From NCBI RefSeq assembly GCF_000286955.2, contig NZ_AJYK02000093.1:1-41798 (forward strand): 41,798 bases of DNA, written 5' to 3'. The position numbers were made by a program, and so were the translations under genes. The notes beneath the pieces are model-generated. The model was not told the DNA's origin. It saw nothing but the letters and a program-made list of their open reading frames with translations, and ran no database searches. The DNA comes from Vibrio rumoiensis 1S-45 (GTDB lineage Bacteria > Pseudomonadota > Gammaproteobacteria > Enterobacterales > Vibrionaceae). Below, in pieces: positions 1 through 9,499 of the stretch; position 1 is the first letter of the stretch; each line of letters opens with the position of its first letter.

Positions 1-16
1 ACCGCTCTTCCGATCT
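1..16. other. Residual sequencing-adapter sequence at the contig end
   Basis: Bases 3-16 (CGCTCTTCCGATCT) are identical to the 3' end of the standard Illumina TruSeq adapter. Genomic sequence appears to begin at about base 17. The aldehyde dehydrogenase reading frame runs into this point from the right and cannot be trusted to the left of it. This is an assembly artefact and marks the contig edge. Confidence 0.9.
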
Positions 17-1236
17 GGATAAAAATTCGGCCCAGATAAATGACCTTGATATTTCGCAGCAATCCGAGCCCCTTTTGCCAAGGCATCTTGTACAAGACGT
101 TCTGCTTCTTTCGCCGCAGCAGGTGAAATTAATGGCCCTAACGTCACCGCTGGATCCAAGCCATTACCCACCACGATAGATTTCATCGCGGTAGCAAAGC
201 GGTCTAAAAATGCATCGTAATGTTGGCGAGGTACGAAAATACGGTTTGCGGCTAAACAATCTTGACCTGATGTTTGAAATTTAGCCTCGATGGCGGCTTC
301 AACCGCTTGGTCAATATCCATATCGGCCAACATAATAAATGGTGCATTGCCACCCAATTCCATGCTGCATTTTTTAACCGTTTTGGCCGATTGCTCTAGA
401 AGTAATTTACCTACAGCGGTCGAACCTGTGAAAGATAACGCCTTTACAACAGGTGAAGCACATAGCCGATTGGATATCATGGAGGCATCGCCTGTGATCA
501 CATTCAGCACACCTTTAGGAAAGCCACATCTGTCCGCCAGTTCAGCTAATGCCAAGGCCGAAAAAGGCGTTGTAGAAGCAGGTTTAATGATCACCGTGCA
601 ACCAATCGCTAACGCTGCGGCCGCTTTTCGAGTGATCATCGCATTGGGGAAATTCCATGGGGTAATTAATGCCGCAACGCCAATCGGCTCTCGAAGTGTG
701 GAAAGCTGCGCATTCGATATATGGCTAGGCATGGTGTGACCATAACTTCGGCGAGCTTCCTCAGCGAACCAGCGAATAAAGGATGCCCCATAATCAATTT
801 CCCCTAATGCTTCTGATAAGGTCTTCCCTTGCTCCATGACAATAAGGTGCGCTAGATCCTGCTTAGCCTCTAAAATGGCTTGATACCATTGCATTAAATA
901 ATCAGCACGTTGATCGGCGCTTAACTGCCGCCATGAGTGAAAAGCCGTGTCAGCGGACTCGATTGCATGTTCGACCTGTGATTGATTGAGTTTGGTAATG
1001 TAGCCAAGGGGGCGATTATCGGCGGGGTTTTCTACATCTTGAAATGCGTCTCCACATACCCACTTGCCGTTTATATAAGCATGATTCCTGACTAACCGCA
1101 CATCATCAAGCATGCCCATTAAGTCATGCGACGCTTTATGCTCAGGGAGTTGCTGTTCCGAGTGTTGTTGTTCCAAGAATTGCTGCTTAGACGATTGATC
1201 TAATTGATTATAGTGACCACGTTCAACGTATCCCAT
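17..1236 (-). CDS. doeC: NAD(P)-dependent aldehyde dehydrogenase, DoeC/GabD-like, 3' end missing
   Basis: This is an open frame of about 406 codons that enters the contig edge without a stop, so the C-terminus (roughly 80-100 residues by family length) is missing. The family signatures are in order: the PWNFP nucleotide-binding motif, FTGSTAVGK, the general-base glutamate in MELGGN (Glu293) and the catalytic cysteine in GQDCLAANR (Cys327). The closest named family is succinate-semialdehyde dehydrogenase (GabD). Next to DoeA and DoeX, the better assignment is DoeC, which oxidises aspartate semialdehyde to aspartate at the end of ectoine degradation; that choice rests on context. The start at 1236 is supported by AAGGAGA about 7 nt upstream. 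It gives an unusual glutamine-rich N-terminal extension of about 40 residues before the normal family start. The gap to the upstream regulator gene is 183 bp. Confidence 0.85.
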
Positions 1237-1419
1237 CACCGTCTCCTTACCTTAATACATACCGTACTTGTATCAATTAAGGATAAGAAAAGTCACTGTG
1301 GATTGTTTCTTAATGCTGCCGCTAAAAGTGGAATTTTTTCTGTGTGGTCGCTACACAGTGTCGTTTTTTTCTGTTGGTTCTCTCAATTGATCGCTCGACG
1401 GTTTCTTACCAAGAAAACG

Positions 1420-1887
1420 TTAAACTTTAAACTCAACAACGGACATATTTTGTTTAATGGTTTTGGTCACGATATACGTGTAATAACGCTCAATCCCCAA
1501 ATCCGAATCCAGCCAAACATCCACTAAACGCTGATATTGATCGATGTCTTGGGTTTGAACTTTCAAAATATAATCGACACCGCCACCAGTGGCATAGCAG
1601 TCTGTCACTTCAGGGGATTGACACATAAGGCTTTCAAAACGCTTAAAGGCTTGAGAATGATGTTCTTTTAAAGATACTTCGACCAAAACTGAGGTTTGCT
1701 TTAAAAACTTATTAATATTTACCCGAGCGCCATAGCCTTCAATAATGCCCGCTTGTTCTAACTTTTTCACACGTTCCCAGCAGGGGCTTACCGATAAATG
1801 AATTTCATCCGCTAGATTCGATTTAGTGATCCGACCTTGGTGTTGCAGTATTTGTAAAATCTTAATGTCGTACTGATCTAATTGCAT
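1420..1887 (-). CDS. doeX: Lrp/AsnC-family transcriptional regulator, DoeX-like
   Basis: The protein has 155 residues with the standard Lrp/AsnC layout. An N-terminal winged helix-turn-helix (about residues 1-60, beginning MQLDQYDIKILQILQ) is followed by a C-terminal RAM/AsnC ligand-binding domain (about 65-145). I chose the start at 1887 and not the longer frame to 1908 because GGAGGTG lies just upstream of this ATG. The gene lies 39 bp downstream of doeA on the same strand. This matches the known doeA-doeX arrangement, in which an AsnC-type regulator controls ectoine catabolism. The family identity is certain. The specific role as ectoine (or diaminobutyrate derivative) sensor is inferred from position. 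Confidence 0.85.
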   Translation of the reverse strand: MQLDQYDIKILQILQHQGRITKSNLADEIHLSVSPCWERVKKLEQAGIIEGYGARVNINKFLKQTSVLVEVSLKEHHSQAFKRFESLMCQSPEVTDCYATGGGVDYILKVQTQDIDQYQRLVDVWLDSDLGIERYYTYIVTKTIKQNMSVVEFKV

Positions 1888-1926
1888 GACACCTCCATTC
1901 AAAAGCAAGAACCGTGAAAATAAAAT

Positions 1927-3114
1927 CTAATGTTTAACGAACAAGTGACGAGGGTAATCGCATAACGCGGTCGCCCCTAACGACGTAATTAAAATACTTT
2001 CTGTTGTTTCTAATCCCCATGTGTCGAACCATAATCCGGGCATTAAATGAAACGTCATCCCTTCTTCTAAGATGCTTTGATCTTCGGAACGAAAGCTCAT
2101 GGTGCGTTCCCCCCAATCGGGCGGATAACTTAAACCAATGGGGTAACCACAACGAGCCCCAGCACGATCAAATCCAACTTTATCTAAAATGGTTTGCAGT
2201 ACATTTGCGACATCTGCGCAAGTATTCCCGGGTTTCGCAACCTCCATAGCTGCTTCAAGCGCGATGGTTAATGCTTCATCGGCACGTTTAAATTCATCAT
2301 TAGGCTCACCTAAGAAAATGGTCCGTGATAGTGGACAATGATAGCGACGATGCACTCCCGCCATTTCAATAAAAGTGCCTTCACCAGTATTAAAAGGTTG
2401 ATCATCCCAAGTTAAATGGGGCGCTGAAGCGTCCGCCCCAGAAGGAAGCATAGGAACAATAGAGGCGTAATCACCATAGTGCCCTTCACAACCAAGTACT
2501 GCTTGACGGTTAATTTCAGCCACCAAGTGATGTTTTGGTAAGCCCGGCTCAATCATGTCGAAAGCGACTCGATGCATGTTTTCAACAATTTTTGCTGCAT
2601 GATACATATACAACAGTTCTTGCTCTGACTTCACTGCGCGACACCAATTCACTAACCCTGTTGCATCAATTAATTGAGCGTTTGGCAAACTATCATGCAA
2701 CCATTCAAAGGCTGTGGCGCTAAAATAATAGTTGTCTTTTTCAACCCCAATACGCCCTCTGTCCCACAGTTTTGGGGCGAGTACAGCTTTAACTAAAAAC
2801 TCCATCGGGTGAAGCTTTGGATTCATTACATAATGATCGGGGTAATAAAAGACATTTTCTGGCGCCATGTACACGGTGCGGAATGCACCATTGGCATCAA
2901 GAAGGCGGCCAAACCAAACCGGCTCGCCACTGGTGGAAATAACGACACATTGAGGGACATAAAAAGACCAACCATCATAACCCGTTAACCATGCCATATT
3001 GGCAGGATCGTGAATGATCAATAGGTCTAACTCGTTGACTTCCATAGATTGACGAACTTTAAGTAAGCGCTGCTGGTACTCCTCTAAGGAAAATTTAAAA
3101 ACGACACGTTGCAT
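1927..3114 (-). CDS. doeA: Ectoine hydrolase DoeA (EutD), M24 peptidase fold
   Basis: The protein has 395 residues, the usual DoeA length. It opens the ectoine ring to N-acetyl-diaminobutyrate as the first step of ectoine use as carbon and nitrogen source. An N-terminal creatinase-like domain (NMAWLTGYDGWSFYVPQ, about residues 35-55) is followed by a pita-bread M24 domain with LPSGADASAPHLTWDDQPF, HRRYHCPLSRT and GLSYPPDWGERTMS, all of which I recognise from DoeA/EutD rather than from metal-dependent Xaa-Pro peptidases. Glu250 in FIEMAG is in the region of the glutamate reported to bind substrate covalently in EutD; the exact equivalence was not aligned. The start at 3114 has a GAGGGGA site about 8 nt upstream; an upstream in-frame ATG at 3207 has no such site. 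It is followed by doeX. Confidence 0.88.
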   Translation of the reverse strand: MQRVVFKFSLEEYQQRLLKVRQSMEVNELDLLIIHDPANMAWLTGYDGWSFYVPQCVVISTSGEPVWFGRLLDANGAFRTVYMAPENVFYYPDHYVMNPKLHPMEFLVKAVLAPKLWDRGRIGVEKDNYYFSATAFEWLHDSLPNAQLIDATGLVNWCRAVKSEQELLYMYHAAKIVENMHRVAFDMIEPGLPKHHLVAEINRQAVLGCEGHYGDYASIVPMLPSGADASAPHLTWDDQPFNTGEGTFIEMAGVHRRYHCPLSRTIFLGEPNDEFKRADEALTIALEAAMEVAKPGNTCADVANVLQTILDKVGFDRAGARCGYPIGLSYPPDWGERTMSFRSEDQSILEEGMTFHLMPGLWFDTWGLETTESILITSLGATALCDYPRHLFVKH

Positions 3115-3191
3115 ACTACTTCCCCTCAGCTTAGTCACACTGAAATAAACATCCATAGTGCCAGTATGGTTGACAGAGAAAATTTTGCCCC

Positions 3192-3220
3192 AAAAAAACA
3201 GGCACACAAGGCACCTGTTT
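3192..3220 (-). terminator. Rho-independent terminator of iutA
   Basis: Read on the minus strand, a 7-bp stem (AAACAGG with CCTGTTT) and an 11-nt loop are followed directly by a run of seven T. It lies 26 bp after the iutA stop codon and before doeA, so it should separate the iron locus from the ectoine operon on the same strand. Confidence 0.75.
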
Positions 3221-3245
3221 CAATTTCATTTCATGACGTTGTTGA

Positions 3246-5456
3246 TTAGTACTTCACTTGATAACTCAACATGTAAGTACGACCTTGTCCTTTGTAATCA
3301 AAGATTGAAGCCGGAGCCGAGCCACCGTAGTACATTTGAGCGCGTTGCCCCCAAACTGTGGTGTAATCCTCATCAAATAAGTTTTGAATACCAAGAGCAA
3401 TACTGCCTACTGGCAAATTCACTGAGCTCGAGAAATCAACCGTTGTGTAACCATCAAGCTCACCATCATAATCATCGCTCAGATCAAACATGGTGTTACT
3501 TTGTAAGCGCATGGCATATTGATCATCAAACCAACCTAACCAAGCACTGGCTTTAGATGCACTGGCACTGGTGACTGCCGATTTAACCCAATTTCCGTTC
3601 GTGTCTTTTTCTTCTGTACGAACAATATGACCAGAACCACCGATTTGGAAGTTTTGCGTAACCCAATAATTTAATTCTGTTTCTAAGCCATAAACACGTT
3701 TGTCAGAATCGATTTCTTCTAATAATAGATTCTTTTTATTGTATGAAATGACTTTGTCAGACAGAGAAATATAAGCGGCAGTTTGAATGCTCAATTCCCC
3801 AATTTGATTACGCATACCAACCTCATAACTGTTGGTTTTCATGCCAGCTAGCTGTGAATCGGCCACATTAATACTGTCAATTAACTCTAAATGACCCGAT
3901 GCATTACTTTGATACTCACCAGAGCCATAGTATTTAGCCGGGTCTGCAAGATCAAAACCTTGCGAGAAGTTTGCCCATACTTGGTTTGTGTTATTAATGC
4001 GGTAAATAGTACCTAAGTTAAATAAACCGACGTTGTAATCTGTGCTGCCACCATCAATGCTATCGGCCGATGTCGCGCCGCCAAGCGCAATTAAGGCTTG
4101 TTGATCCGCACCAACGAAATCATCAATCGTGTTATTGATGTACTGATAGCGATAACCACCTTGCACTGACCATGCATCGGTAATGTTAAATTCGCCTTGA
4201 ATAAAACCGGCAACAGATGCCACTTCCGTACCAGGGTAACGACCTATTGTCGCGTATGAGCGATTGACCATTCCACCCGATGCGTAACTTGTTGCACGGT
4301 CAAAAATCGTTTGGCTGCTTTCTAAAGTATCAATATAACCATCAACACCATAAGTTAAATTGAAGCGTCCAAAATCTTTCAACAATGCCATGCGCAAGCT
4401 CACCACTTCTGTGTCTTGCTCAGATGCCGCCATGTACGTTCCGTAAATAAAAGGAATAAAAGATAGATTTTCTTTACGGTACGACGCTTGAACCATGAGT
4501 TGTTGGTTTAAGAAATCAGAATTCAAATAGTTCATATTGAGCATATAACGCTCAGTACCACCTTGTTGATCCGACTCATAACCTTTACTGCGAACATCCA
4601 GTTGGCTTGGATCTCTTAATCCGGCAAAGTTTTGACCAAAATTGATACCGTATGGGCTATCTTGTTGGCTGTCGTAATATTGAGCCAAAATAGAGATCGT
4701 TTGAGTATCCGTTAAGTCCACTTCACCCGATGCCATAAGATCGAGCACTGTATTGTATTGCAATGAACCTTGGGTAATATCAGGCACAATGATCTCACCA
4801 TTGGCGTCATATTTACCACCAGTCTCGTGATACACCGCAGAAATGCGACCTCGTGCTTTATCATTACCACCGCTGATAGATTGCGCGATTTTACCGTCAT
4901 AATCATCGCTGTTATTAAAGCCGGACCCTGCACCAACGTAAGTTTCGGCTTGAACGCCATCACCCGCTTGCGCTTTTTTAGTCACAATATTAATTACGCC
5001 ACCGGTTGCACCAGCACCATAGACTGATGTCGCACCCGATAACACTTCAATACGCTCAATGTTAAATGGGTCGATAGAATCAAACTGACGGCTAATAGCG
5101 CGTGATGAATTCAAAGAAACCCCATCGATCATCACCAATGCAGAACGACCACGCAAATTTTGGCCATTGTTCGTACGTCCTTGGCTACCCACATCCAACG
5201 AAGGAATGGTCGCAGCAAGAATATCCCCTAAACTTTTGCCGGTTCGCGCTTCTTGCTCAATACGCTCTGAGTCAACATACCAAACGGTACCAGGAATATC
5301 GCTGATACTTTTAGGAGCGGTACTGGCAACCACAACCATGGTGTCTAGTGAGCTGGCTTTTTCATCAGCCAATACGGAATAACTGCTTGTCCCCGCGAGT
5401 GCTATTGCAAAAGTTAACGGTTTCAATTTCAATCCTTTTAACGTGTTAATTTCCAT
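3246..5456 (-). CDS. iutA: TonB-dependent ferric aerobactin receptor IutA
   Basis: This is an outer-membrane receptor of 736 residues, close to the 731-733 of E. coli IutA. It has a signal peptide (about residues 1-30, cleavage likely after SVLA), a TonB-box-like segment (DTMVVVAS), a plug domain with SLNSSRAISRQFDSIDPFN and GATSVYGAGATGGVINIVTKK, and a 22-strand barrel. Recognisable IutA stretches in the barrel are NFSQGFDLADPAKYYG, LFDEDYTTVWGQRAQMYY and the C-terminal GQGRTYMLSYQVKY. These resemblances extend along the whole chain, so the substrate assignment as ferric aerobactin is strong. The last residue is an aromatic-rich VKY end typical of barrel assembly (here Tyr, not Phe). The gene is preceded by Fur-like boxes and followed by a terminator. 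It is the last gene of the minus-strand half of the locus. Confidence 0.95.
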   Translation of the reverse strand: MEINTLKGLKLKPLTFAIALAGTSSYSVLADEKASSLDTMVVVASTAPKSISDIPGTVWYVDSERIEQEARTGKSLGDILAATIPSLDVGSQGRTNNGQNLRGRSALVMIDGVSLNSSRAISRQFDSIDPFNIERIEVLSGATSVYGAGATGGVINIVTKKAQAGDGVQAETYVGAGSGFNNSDDYDGKIAQSISGGNDKARGRISAVYHETGGKYDANGEIIVPDITQGSLQYNTVLDLMASGEVDLTDTQTISILAQYYDSQQDSPYGINFGQNFAGLRDPSQLDVRSKGYESDQQGGTERYMLNMNYLNSDFLNQQLMVQASYRKENLSFIPFIYGTYMAASEQDTEVVSLRMALLKDFGRFNLTYGVDGYIDTLESSQTIFDRATSYASGGMVNRSYATIGRYPGTEVASVAGFIQGEFNITDAWSVQGGYRYQYINNTIDDFVGADQQALIALGGATSADSIDGGSTDYNVGLFNLGTIYRINNTNQVWANFSQGFDLADPAKYYGSGEYQSNASGHLELIDSINVADSQLAGMKTNSYEVGMRNQIGELSIQTAAYISLSDKVISYNKKNLLLEEIDSDKRVYGLETELNYWVTQNFQIGGSGHIVRTEEKDTNGNWVKSAVTSASASKASAWLGWFDDQYAMRLQSNTMFDLSDDYDGELDGYTTVDFSSSVNLPVGSIALGIQNLFDEDYTTVWGQRAQMYYGGSAPASIFDYKGQGRTYMLSYQVKY

Positions 5457-5546
5457 TTACAAACTTCTCTCTCTATATTGAATTCAATAAATACTCATCT
5501 TGTACCTTTTTTAGGTACACACTCCGCATGTACTGCTCATCTTTTA

Positions 5547-5579
5547 TGATAATAAGAATACCAATGATAACTATTACCA
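5547..5579 (-). promoter_or_regulatory. Fur-binding region upstream of iutA
   Basis: TGATAACTATTACCA at 5565-5579 is a 7-1-7 Fur box with two mismatches (12 of 14 half-site bases). A further TGATAAT half-site lies at 5547-5553, so two overlapping Fur dimers are plausible. The region is about 95-120 bp upstream of the iutA start, which suggests that iutA has its own iron-repressed promoter apart from the ABC importer genes. Confidence 0.7.
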
Positions 5580-5653
5580 TATATGAGCTAAATTGATCCC
5601 TTTGTTCAACTCTACAATGACGAGTGAATCGGGATTTTTATATTAAAAAACTT

Positions 5654-7690
5654 TTACTTCTCTTTTCTCAGCAGATAAATGAAATACCCACCACCGATAA
5701 GTGAAGCTAACAACCCGGCTGGGACTTGCCACGGAAACCAAATATTTCGGCCAAGCCAATCGGCTAACACCATGATGTTACTGCCAATAATGCACGACAA
5801 TAACATTTGATGACGCGCGGTATATTGCCCTAATGATTTCGCCATATGAGGGGCAAGTAAGCCAACAAAACTCAACGGCCCCACCACAATGACTGCCAAT
5901 GCGGTTAATAAAGAGGCCAGTAACATTAACCACTGGCGCACTCGGTAAGTATTCACGCCGATGGCACTTGCCGTCACATTGCCAAGCGCCATCAGATCGA
6001 GCCAGCGATGCCCTGTAAACAATAGCCCCGCCAATAAAAGCGTTCCCGCGACTAAAAAGCTCACATCAGGCCATGCCACTAAATACGTAGAGCCCGATAA
6101 CCATGCCAGTAATGCTTTGACTTGATCGTTACCACTGGCCAGTGAAATACGAATTAGCGAATCCAAAAACGCGCTTAATGCTACACCGGTTAATAGCATT
6201 CTGGCGGGTGATAACTGGCTTTTTCGGCTCAACCACCACACTAAAAACATCACAGAAAGTGCGCCTGCACCCCCTAACAATAATTGTTCTGAGCGCGTAA
6301 TCGACCCAAATAACAATACACCCAGCACTAACGAAAAAGCCGCGCCAGAACTGATGCCAATTACCTCGGGGCTCGACATAGGGTTCCCGGTAATTCGCTG
6401 AATAATGGTGCCGGCTAATGCCAACGCGCAACCGGCAAAGATCGCGACGACAATCCTTGGCATACGCAAATCAAACACCGTTGCAGATAACGTGGCGCTC
6501 CACCCCAACTGCGTTTGACCAACAAATAGCGATAGACAAAAAAGCCCAACTAACACCACAACCGCCATACTCAAGACTGGAAGAAATGGTTTATCAATGA
6601 AATGGGGGCTACTTGGTGCTTCAAAACGTTGACTGGCCGACCACGACTTTTGATTTAATAGCCACAATAAACACGGCGCGCCAATTAATGCGGTTACCGC
6701 GCCAGTGGGTAATAAATCCCCTGCGATACCGGCATAAGGCATAACAAGTAAATCCGTGAACAGTAATAACAATGCCCCAACCAAGGTGCTTAACAACAAT
6801 TGGCTGATCATTTTACGAGCACCCAATAACTTAGCTAATGCAGGCGCAACCAAGCCAATAAAACTAATGATGCCGACTTCACTCACAATGCTTGCCGTAA
6901 TGAAAACCGACACCACTAAGGCGGCAATGCGTAATCCCGCTACTTTAATGCCAATAGATGAAGCCACTTCCTCCCCTAATTGCATAATGGATAGTGGCCT
7001 TTGGATCACCAGTAAAATGGCAAAGGCGACCAATAACTGAGGCCACAACATGGCAACGCCTTGCCAATCATTTTGATCGAGCGCGCCCGCTCCCCAAATA
7101 AATAAGCCGGTCAGTTGTTGTTCATTAAATAAAATCAGCACCATGTTTAATGCACCCAGAAATAGTGTCACCACCATTCCTGCTAACACCATTTGCAAAG
7201 GCGCAAAACCCTTTTTCGCCGTTAATAAAAACACTAACCCCGTCGCGAATAACCCACCGATAAACGCGAACCATTGCGGCGTTAAATAAGAAGCAAGCCC
7301 ACTTAATATTGGTGACCATGCCGTCCAACTTTGTAAGGGTAATAATAAAGCTATCGCAATGCCTAATTGTGCCCCAGATGCCACCCCTAACGTGGTTGGG
7401 GAGGCTAATGGGTTTCTTAACACGGTTTGCATAACGCACCCAGCCATTGCAAGCCCTGCGCCACATAGCAGCGCCATGGTTAAGCGAGGAAAAAAGCTAT
7501 AATGCACAATCACTTGCTGATAGCTGTTCATATCAGGGGCAAAAATAGCACTCCCCCATTGCGACATTGGCAACGGATAAGGCAAACTGTATTGCATCAA
7601 AAACACGCAAAGCACAGCGGCTAACGCAATGAAAAACACAGCGTTTAACCGGATACGAATAGGTTTTACAACGTGAGCTGCTAAATCCAT
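5654..7690 (-). CDS. Ferric hydroxamate (aerobactin) ABC transporter permease, fused double FecCD domain
   Basis: The protein has 678 residues with about 20 membrane segments. It consists of two FecCD-type permease halves in tandem (about residues 15-340 and 355-675), the arrangement seen in E. coli FhuB. Each half has the conserved block for the ATPase contact: GIISFIGLVAPALAKLLG in the first and GPLSFVGLLAPHMAKSLG in the second. Each half also has the TLQRNPLASP-like block (TVLRNPLASPTTLGV and RITGNPMSSPEVIGI). The start is 2 nt after the stop of the binding-protein gene, so the two are almost certainly cotranscribed. In Vibrio mimicus and V. hollisae, comparable genes (matCDB/hatCDB) import ferric aerobactin, and the same C-D-B order is found here. 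Substrate is inferred from the locus. Confidence 0.9.
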   Translation of the reverse strand: MDLAAHVVKPIRIRLNAVFFIALAAVLCVFLMQYSLPYPLPMSQWGSAIFAPDMNSYQQVIVHYSFFPRLTMALLCGAGLAMAGCVMQTVLRNPLASPTTLGVASGAQLGIAIALLLPLQSWTAWSPILSGLASYLTPQWFAFIGGLFATGLVFLLTAKKGFAPLQMVLAGMVVTLFLGALNMVLILFNEQQLTGLFIWGAGALDQNDWQGVAMLWPQLLVAFAILLVIQRPLSIMQLGEEVASSIGIKVAGLRIAALVVSVFITASIVSEVGIISFIGLVAPALAKLLGARKMISQLLLSTLVGALLLLFTDLLVMPYAGIAGDLLPTGAVTALIGAPCLLWLLNQKSWSASQRFEAPSSPHFIDKPFLPVLSMAVVVLVGLFCLSLFVGQTQLGWSATLSATVFDLRMPRIVVAIFAGCALALAGTIIQRITGNPMSSPEVIGISSGAAFSLVLGVLLFGSITRSEQLLLGGAGALSVMFLVWWLSRKSQLSPARMLLTGVALSAFLDSLIRISLASGNDQVKALLAWLSGSTYLVAWPDVSFLVAGTLLLAGLLFTGHRWLDLMALGNVTASAIGVNTYRVRQWLMLLASLLTALAVIVVGPLSFVGLLAPHMAKSLGQYTARHQMLLSCIIGSNIMVLADWLGRNIWFPWQVPAGLLASLIGGGYFIYLLRKEK

Positions 7691-7692
7691 GG

Positions 7693-8637
7693 TTATTCTT
7701 GACCTGACTCAGAGATCAACAACTGTTTAGTCACTAGTTCACTCAACCTTTGAGCCGCTTTCACCCCACCAAAGGTCCAAACCGCTGGCAGTTCATGTAC
7801 TCGATGCTCTCTGACAAACCCCATGACATTCCAAATCGGATTGGTGGTTAACACCTTGTTGTCGTCTTCGCTTAAAGGGCCAAAGTAAAATACTTGAGCA
7901 TTTTGCAAAGGCGCCAGTTGCTGAATCGTGGTTGAACTAAATCCCCAGGTATTTCCCTCTTGAATCCAAGCATTGGTAAGCCCCATAGCGCTAATGGTTT
8001 CGCCAGCCAAAGATTGATTACCGTGCACTCGGATATGCTTGTCGCCAATAAAGCGGATAAATAACAAAGGTGAAGCAGGTTGTTTGGCGGCGGCTAAAGC
8101 TTGTTTATTGGTTTGTATGGTTTGATCGAAATCAGCAATCACTTTTTCAGCTTGTGCGCTTCGATTGAGCACCTTACCTAAAGTCAGTAATTGTTGCTTA
8201 GCCGCTTCAAGTGGTTGATGAGCATCCGTATACACACTCAACACCATCGTTGGTGCAATCGCATTGAGCTTTTCATAAGCCGGGCTCATGGCATCGCTCA
8301 TCACGATCAAATCAGGCTTTATCTGCGCTAACAGCTCTAAGTTTGGTTCGCGGCGAGATCCCACACTGATCACCGATTCAGGTAATGCAGGTTCAACTAC
8401 CCATCCTTGATAGCCTTTCACATCTGCGACACCGTAAGGCGTCACTCCTAGTGCTAATAAATGCTCCGTTAATACCCAATCCAATGCCACCACTTTAACG
8501 GGCGTTTTAGGCAGATCTACTTCGCCCATTTCATGCTTAAACACTTGCGCATGACTGCTTAAACTGAGCATCATCAAACTCATCACCATAATGAATCGAT
8601 TCAATACGCTTTTGATTGCCACTAACCCTACTTCCAT
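7693..8637 (-). CDS. Periplasmic ferric hydroxamate (aerobactin) binding protein, FhuD-like
   Basis: The protein has about 314 residues: a signal peptide (hydrophobic FIMVMSLMMLSLSSHA, cleavage after SHA) followed by a class III (FhuD/BtuF) substrate-binding fold. VVALDWVLTEHLLALGVTPYG is the typical first lobe of FhuD-type proteins. It carries ferric siderophore from the receptor to the permease. The start is uncertain. A TTG-initiated frame extends to 8652, and I chose the ATG at 8637. A GTG slightly further in (8619) would also leave a complete signal peptide. It lies between the ATPase gene (51 bp upstream) and the permease gene (2 bp downstream). Confidence 0.88.
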   Translation of the reverse strand: MEVGLVAIKSVLNRFIMVMSLMMLSLSSHAQVFKHEMGEVDLPKTPVKVVALDWVLTEHLLALGVTPYGVADVKGYQGWVVEPALPESVISVGSRREPNLELLAQIKPDLIVMSDAMSPAYEKLNAIAPTMVLSVYTDAHQPLEAAKQQLLTLGKVLNRSAQAEKVIADFDQTIQTNKQALAAAKQPASPLLFIRFIGDKHIRVHGNQSLAGETISAMGLTNAWIQEGNTWGFSSTTIQQLAPLQNAQVFYFGPLSEDDNKVLTTNPIWNVMGFVREHRVHELPAVWTFGGVKAAQRLSELVTKQLLISESGQE

Positions 8638-8688
8638 GTGAATGCTTTCCAACTGATAAAGGTAAATTGATGAATGTGAAATACCGAA

Positions 8689-9456
8689 CTAGCGTATGTA
8701 GCTGATCGATTGACCGGTTTTGGGGTGAATAAATAAATCCAAATCAATACCATAAATCGAATGCAAAACATCTTGTTGCATCAGATCATCAGGTGAACCG
8801 CTGGCTAAAACTTTTCCAGAATGAAGCGCCACAATATGATCGCTAAAACGTGCAGCCATATTGATATCGTGCAACACCATAATCACAGTCAGATCGAGGC
8901 TTTGATTTAACTCACGGATAAGCGCCAACAATTCATATTGATGCGCCACATCCAGTGCCGAGGTTGGCTCATCAAGTAAAATACATTCGCTGCGTTGCGC
9001 CAATAACATCGCCACCCAAGCACGTTGCCTTTCACCACCGGATAAGGTCGCCACAAAGCGATCTTGCATATTGGTGAGCCCCACTTGCTCAATCGCTTGG
9101 TCAATATAATGATCATCTTGTGAGCTATAACGTCCAAATAAACCTTTCCACGGGTAACGACCAAAACGCACTAACTCCCGAACTTTCACCCCATCGGTCA
9201 CCGGTGGGTGTTGCGGTAAATACGCCACTTTAAGCGCAAATTCTTTCGCTGAAAGCGCGTCAATATTCTGACCGCCCAACTCAATCAAGCCTTTAGTGGT
9301 GGCTTGTTGTCTGGCCAACATTTTAATTAACGTCGACTTACCGCTGCCATTATGCCCAAGTAAACTCGTCACCTTACCCGTTTCAAATTCAACCGAGGTC
9401 GAACTTAAAATCGTTTTGTCTTGAGTGCCGAACTCAACGTTCGTTAACTTGAACAT
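8689..9456 (-). CDS. Ferric hydroxamate (aerobactin) ABC transporter ATP-binding protein, FhuC-like
   Basis: The protein has 255 residues, the normal length for FhuC/FecE ATPases. It shows Walker A GHNGSGKST (residues 34-42), the ABC signature LSGGERQRAWVAMLLAQ, Walker B CILLDEPTSALD and the switch histidine in VLHDIN. It powers uptake through the fused permease encoded two genes downstream. It is the first gene of the importer operon and has its own Fur box about 45-60 bp upstream. The stop of iucC lies 151 bp before its start on the same strand, so read-through from iucC is also possible. Confidence 0.93.
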   Translation of the reverse strand: MFKLTNVEFGTQDKTILSSTSVEFETGKVTSLLGHNGSGKSTLIKMLARQQATTKGLIELGGQNIDALSAKEFALKVAYLPQHPPVTDGVKVRELVRFGRYPWKGLFGRYSSQDDHYIDQAIEQVGLTNMQDRFVATLSGGERQRAWVAMLLAQRSECILLDEPTSALDVAHQYELLALIRELNQSLDLTVIMVLHDINMAARFSDHIVALHSGKVLASGSPDDLMQQDVLHSIYGIDLDLFIHPKTGQSISYIR

Positions 9457-9499
9457 AAAAATAACAACCTAAATTGAACTTATATAAAATTTCGTAAAT

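Noticed and set aside
290..739. Plus-strand frame of 149 codons
   Set aside because: It lies wholly opposite the aldehyde dehydrogenase, whose minus-strand translation shows all family motifs.
1340..1370. Hairpin CTGTGT...ACACAG followed by T7 on the plus strand
   Set aside because: It would terminate plus-strand transcription, but no plus-strand gene ends there. On the minus strand there is no T-run.
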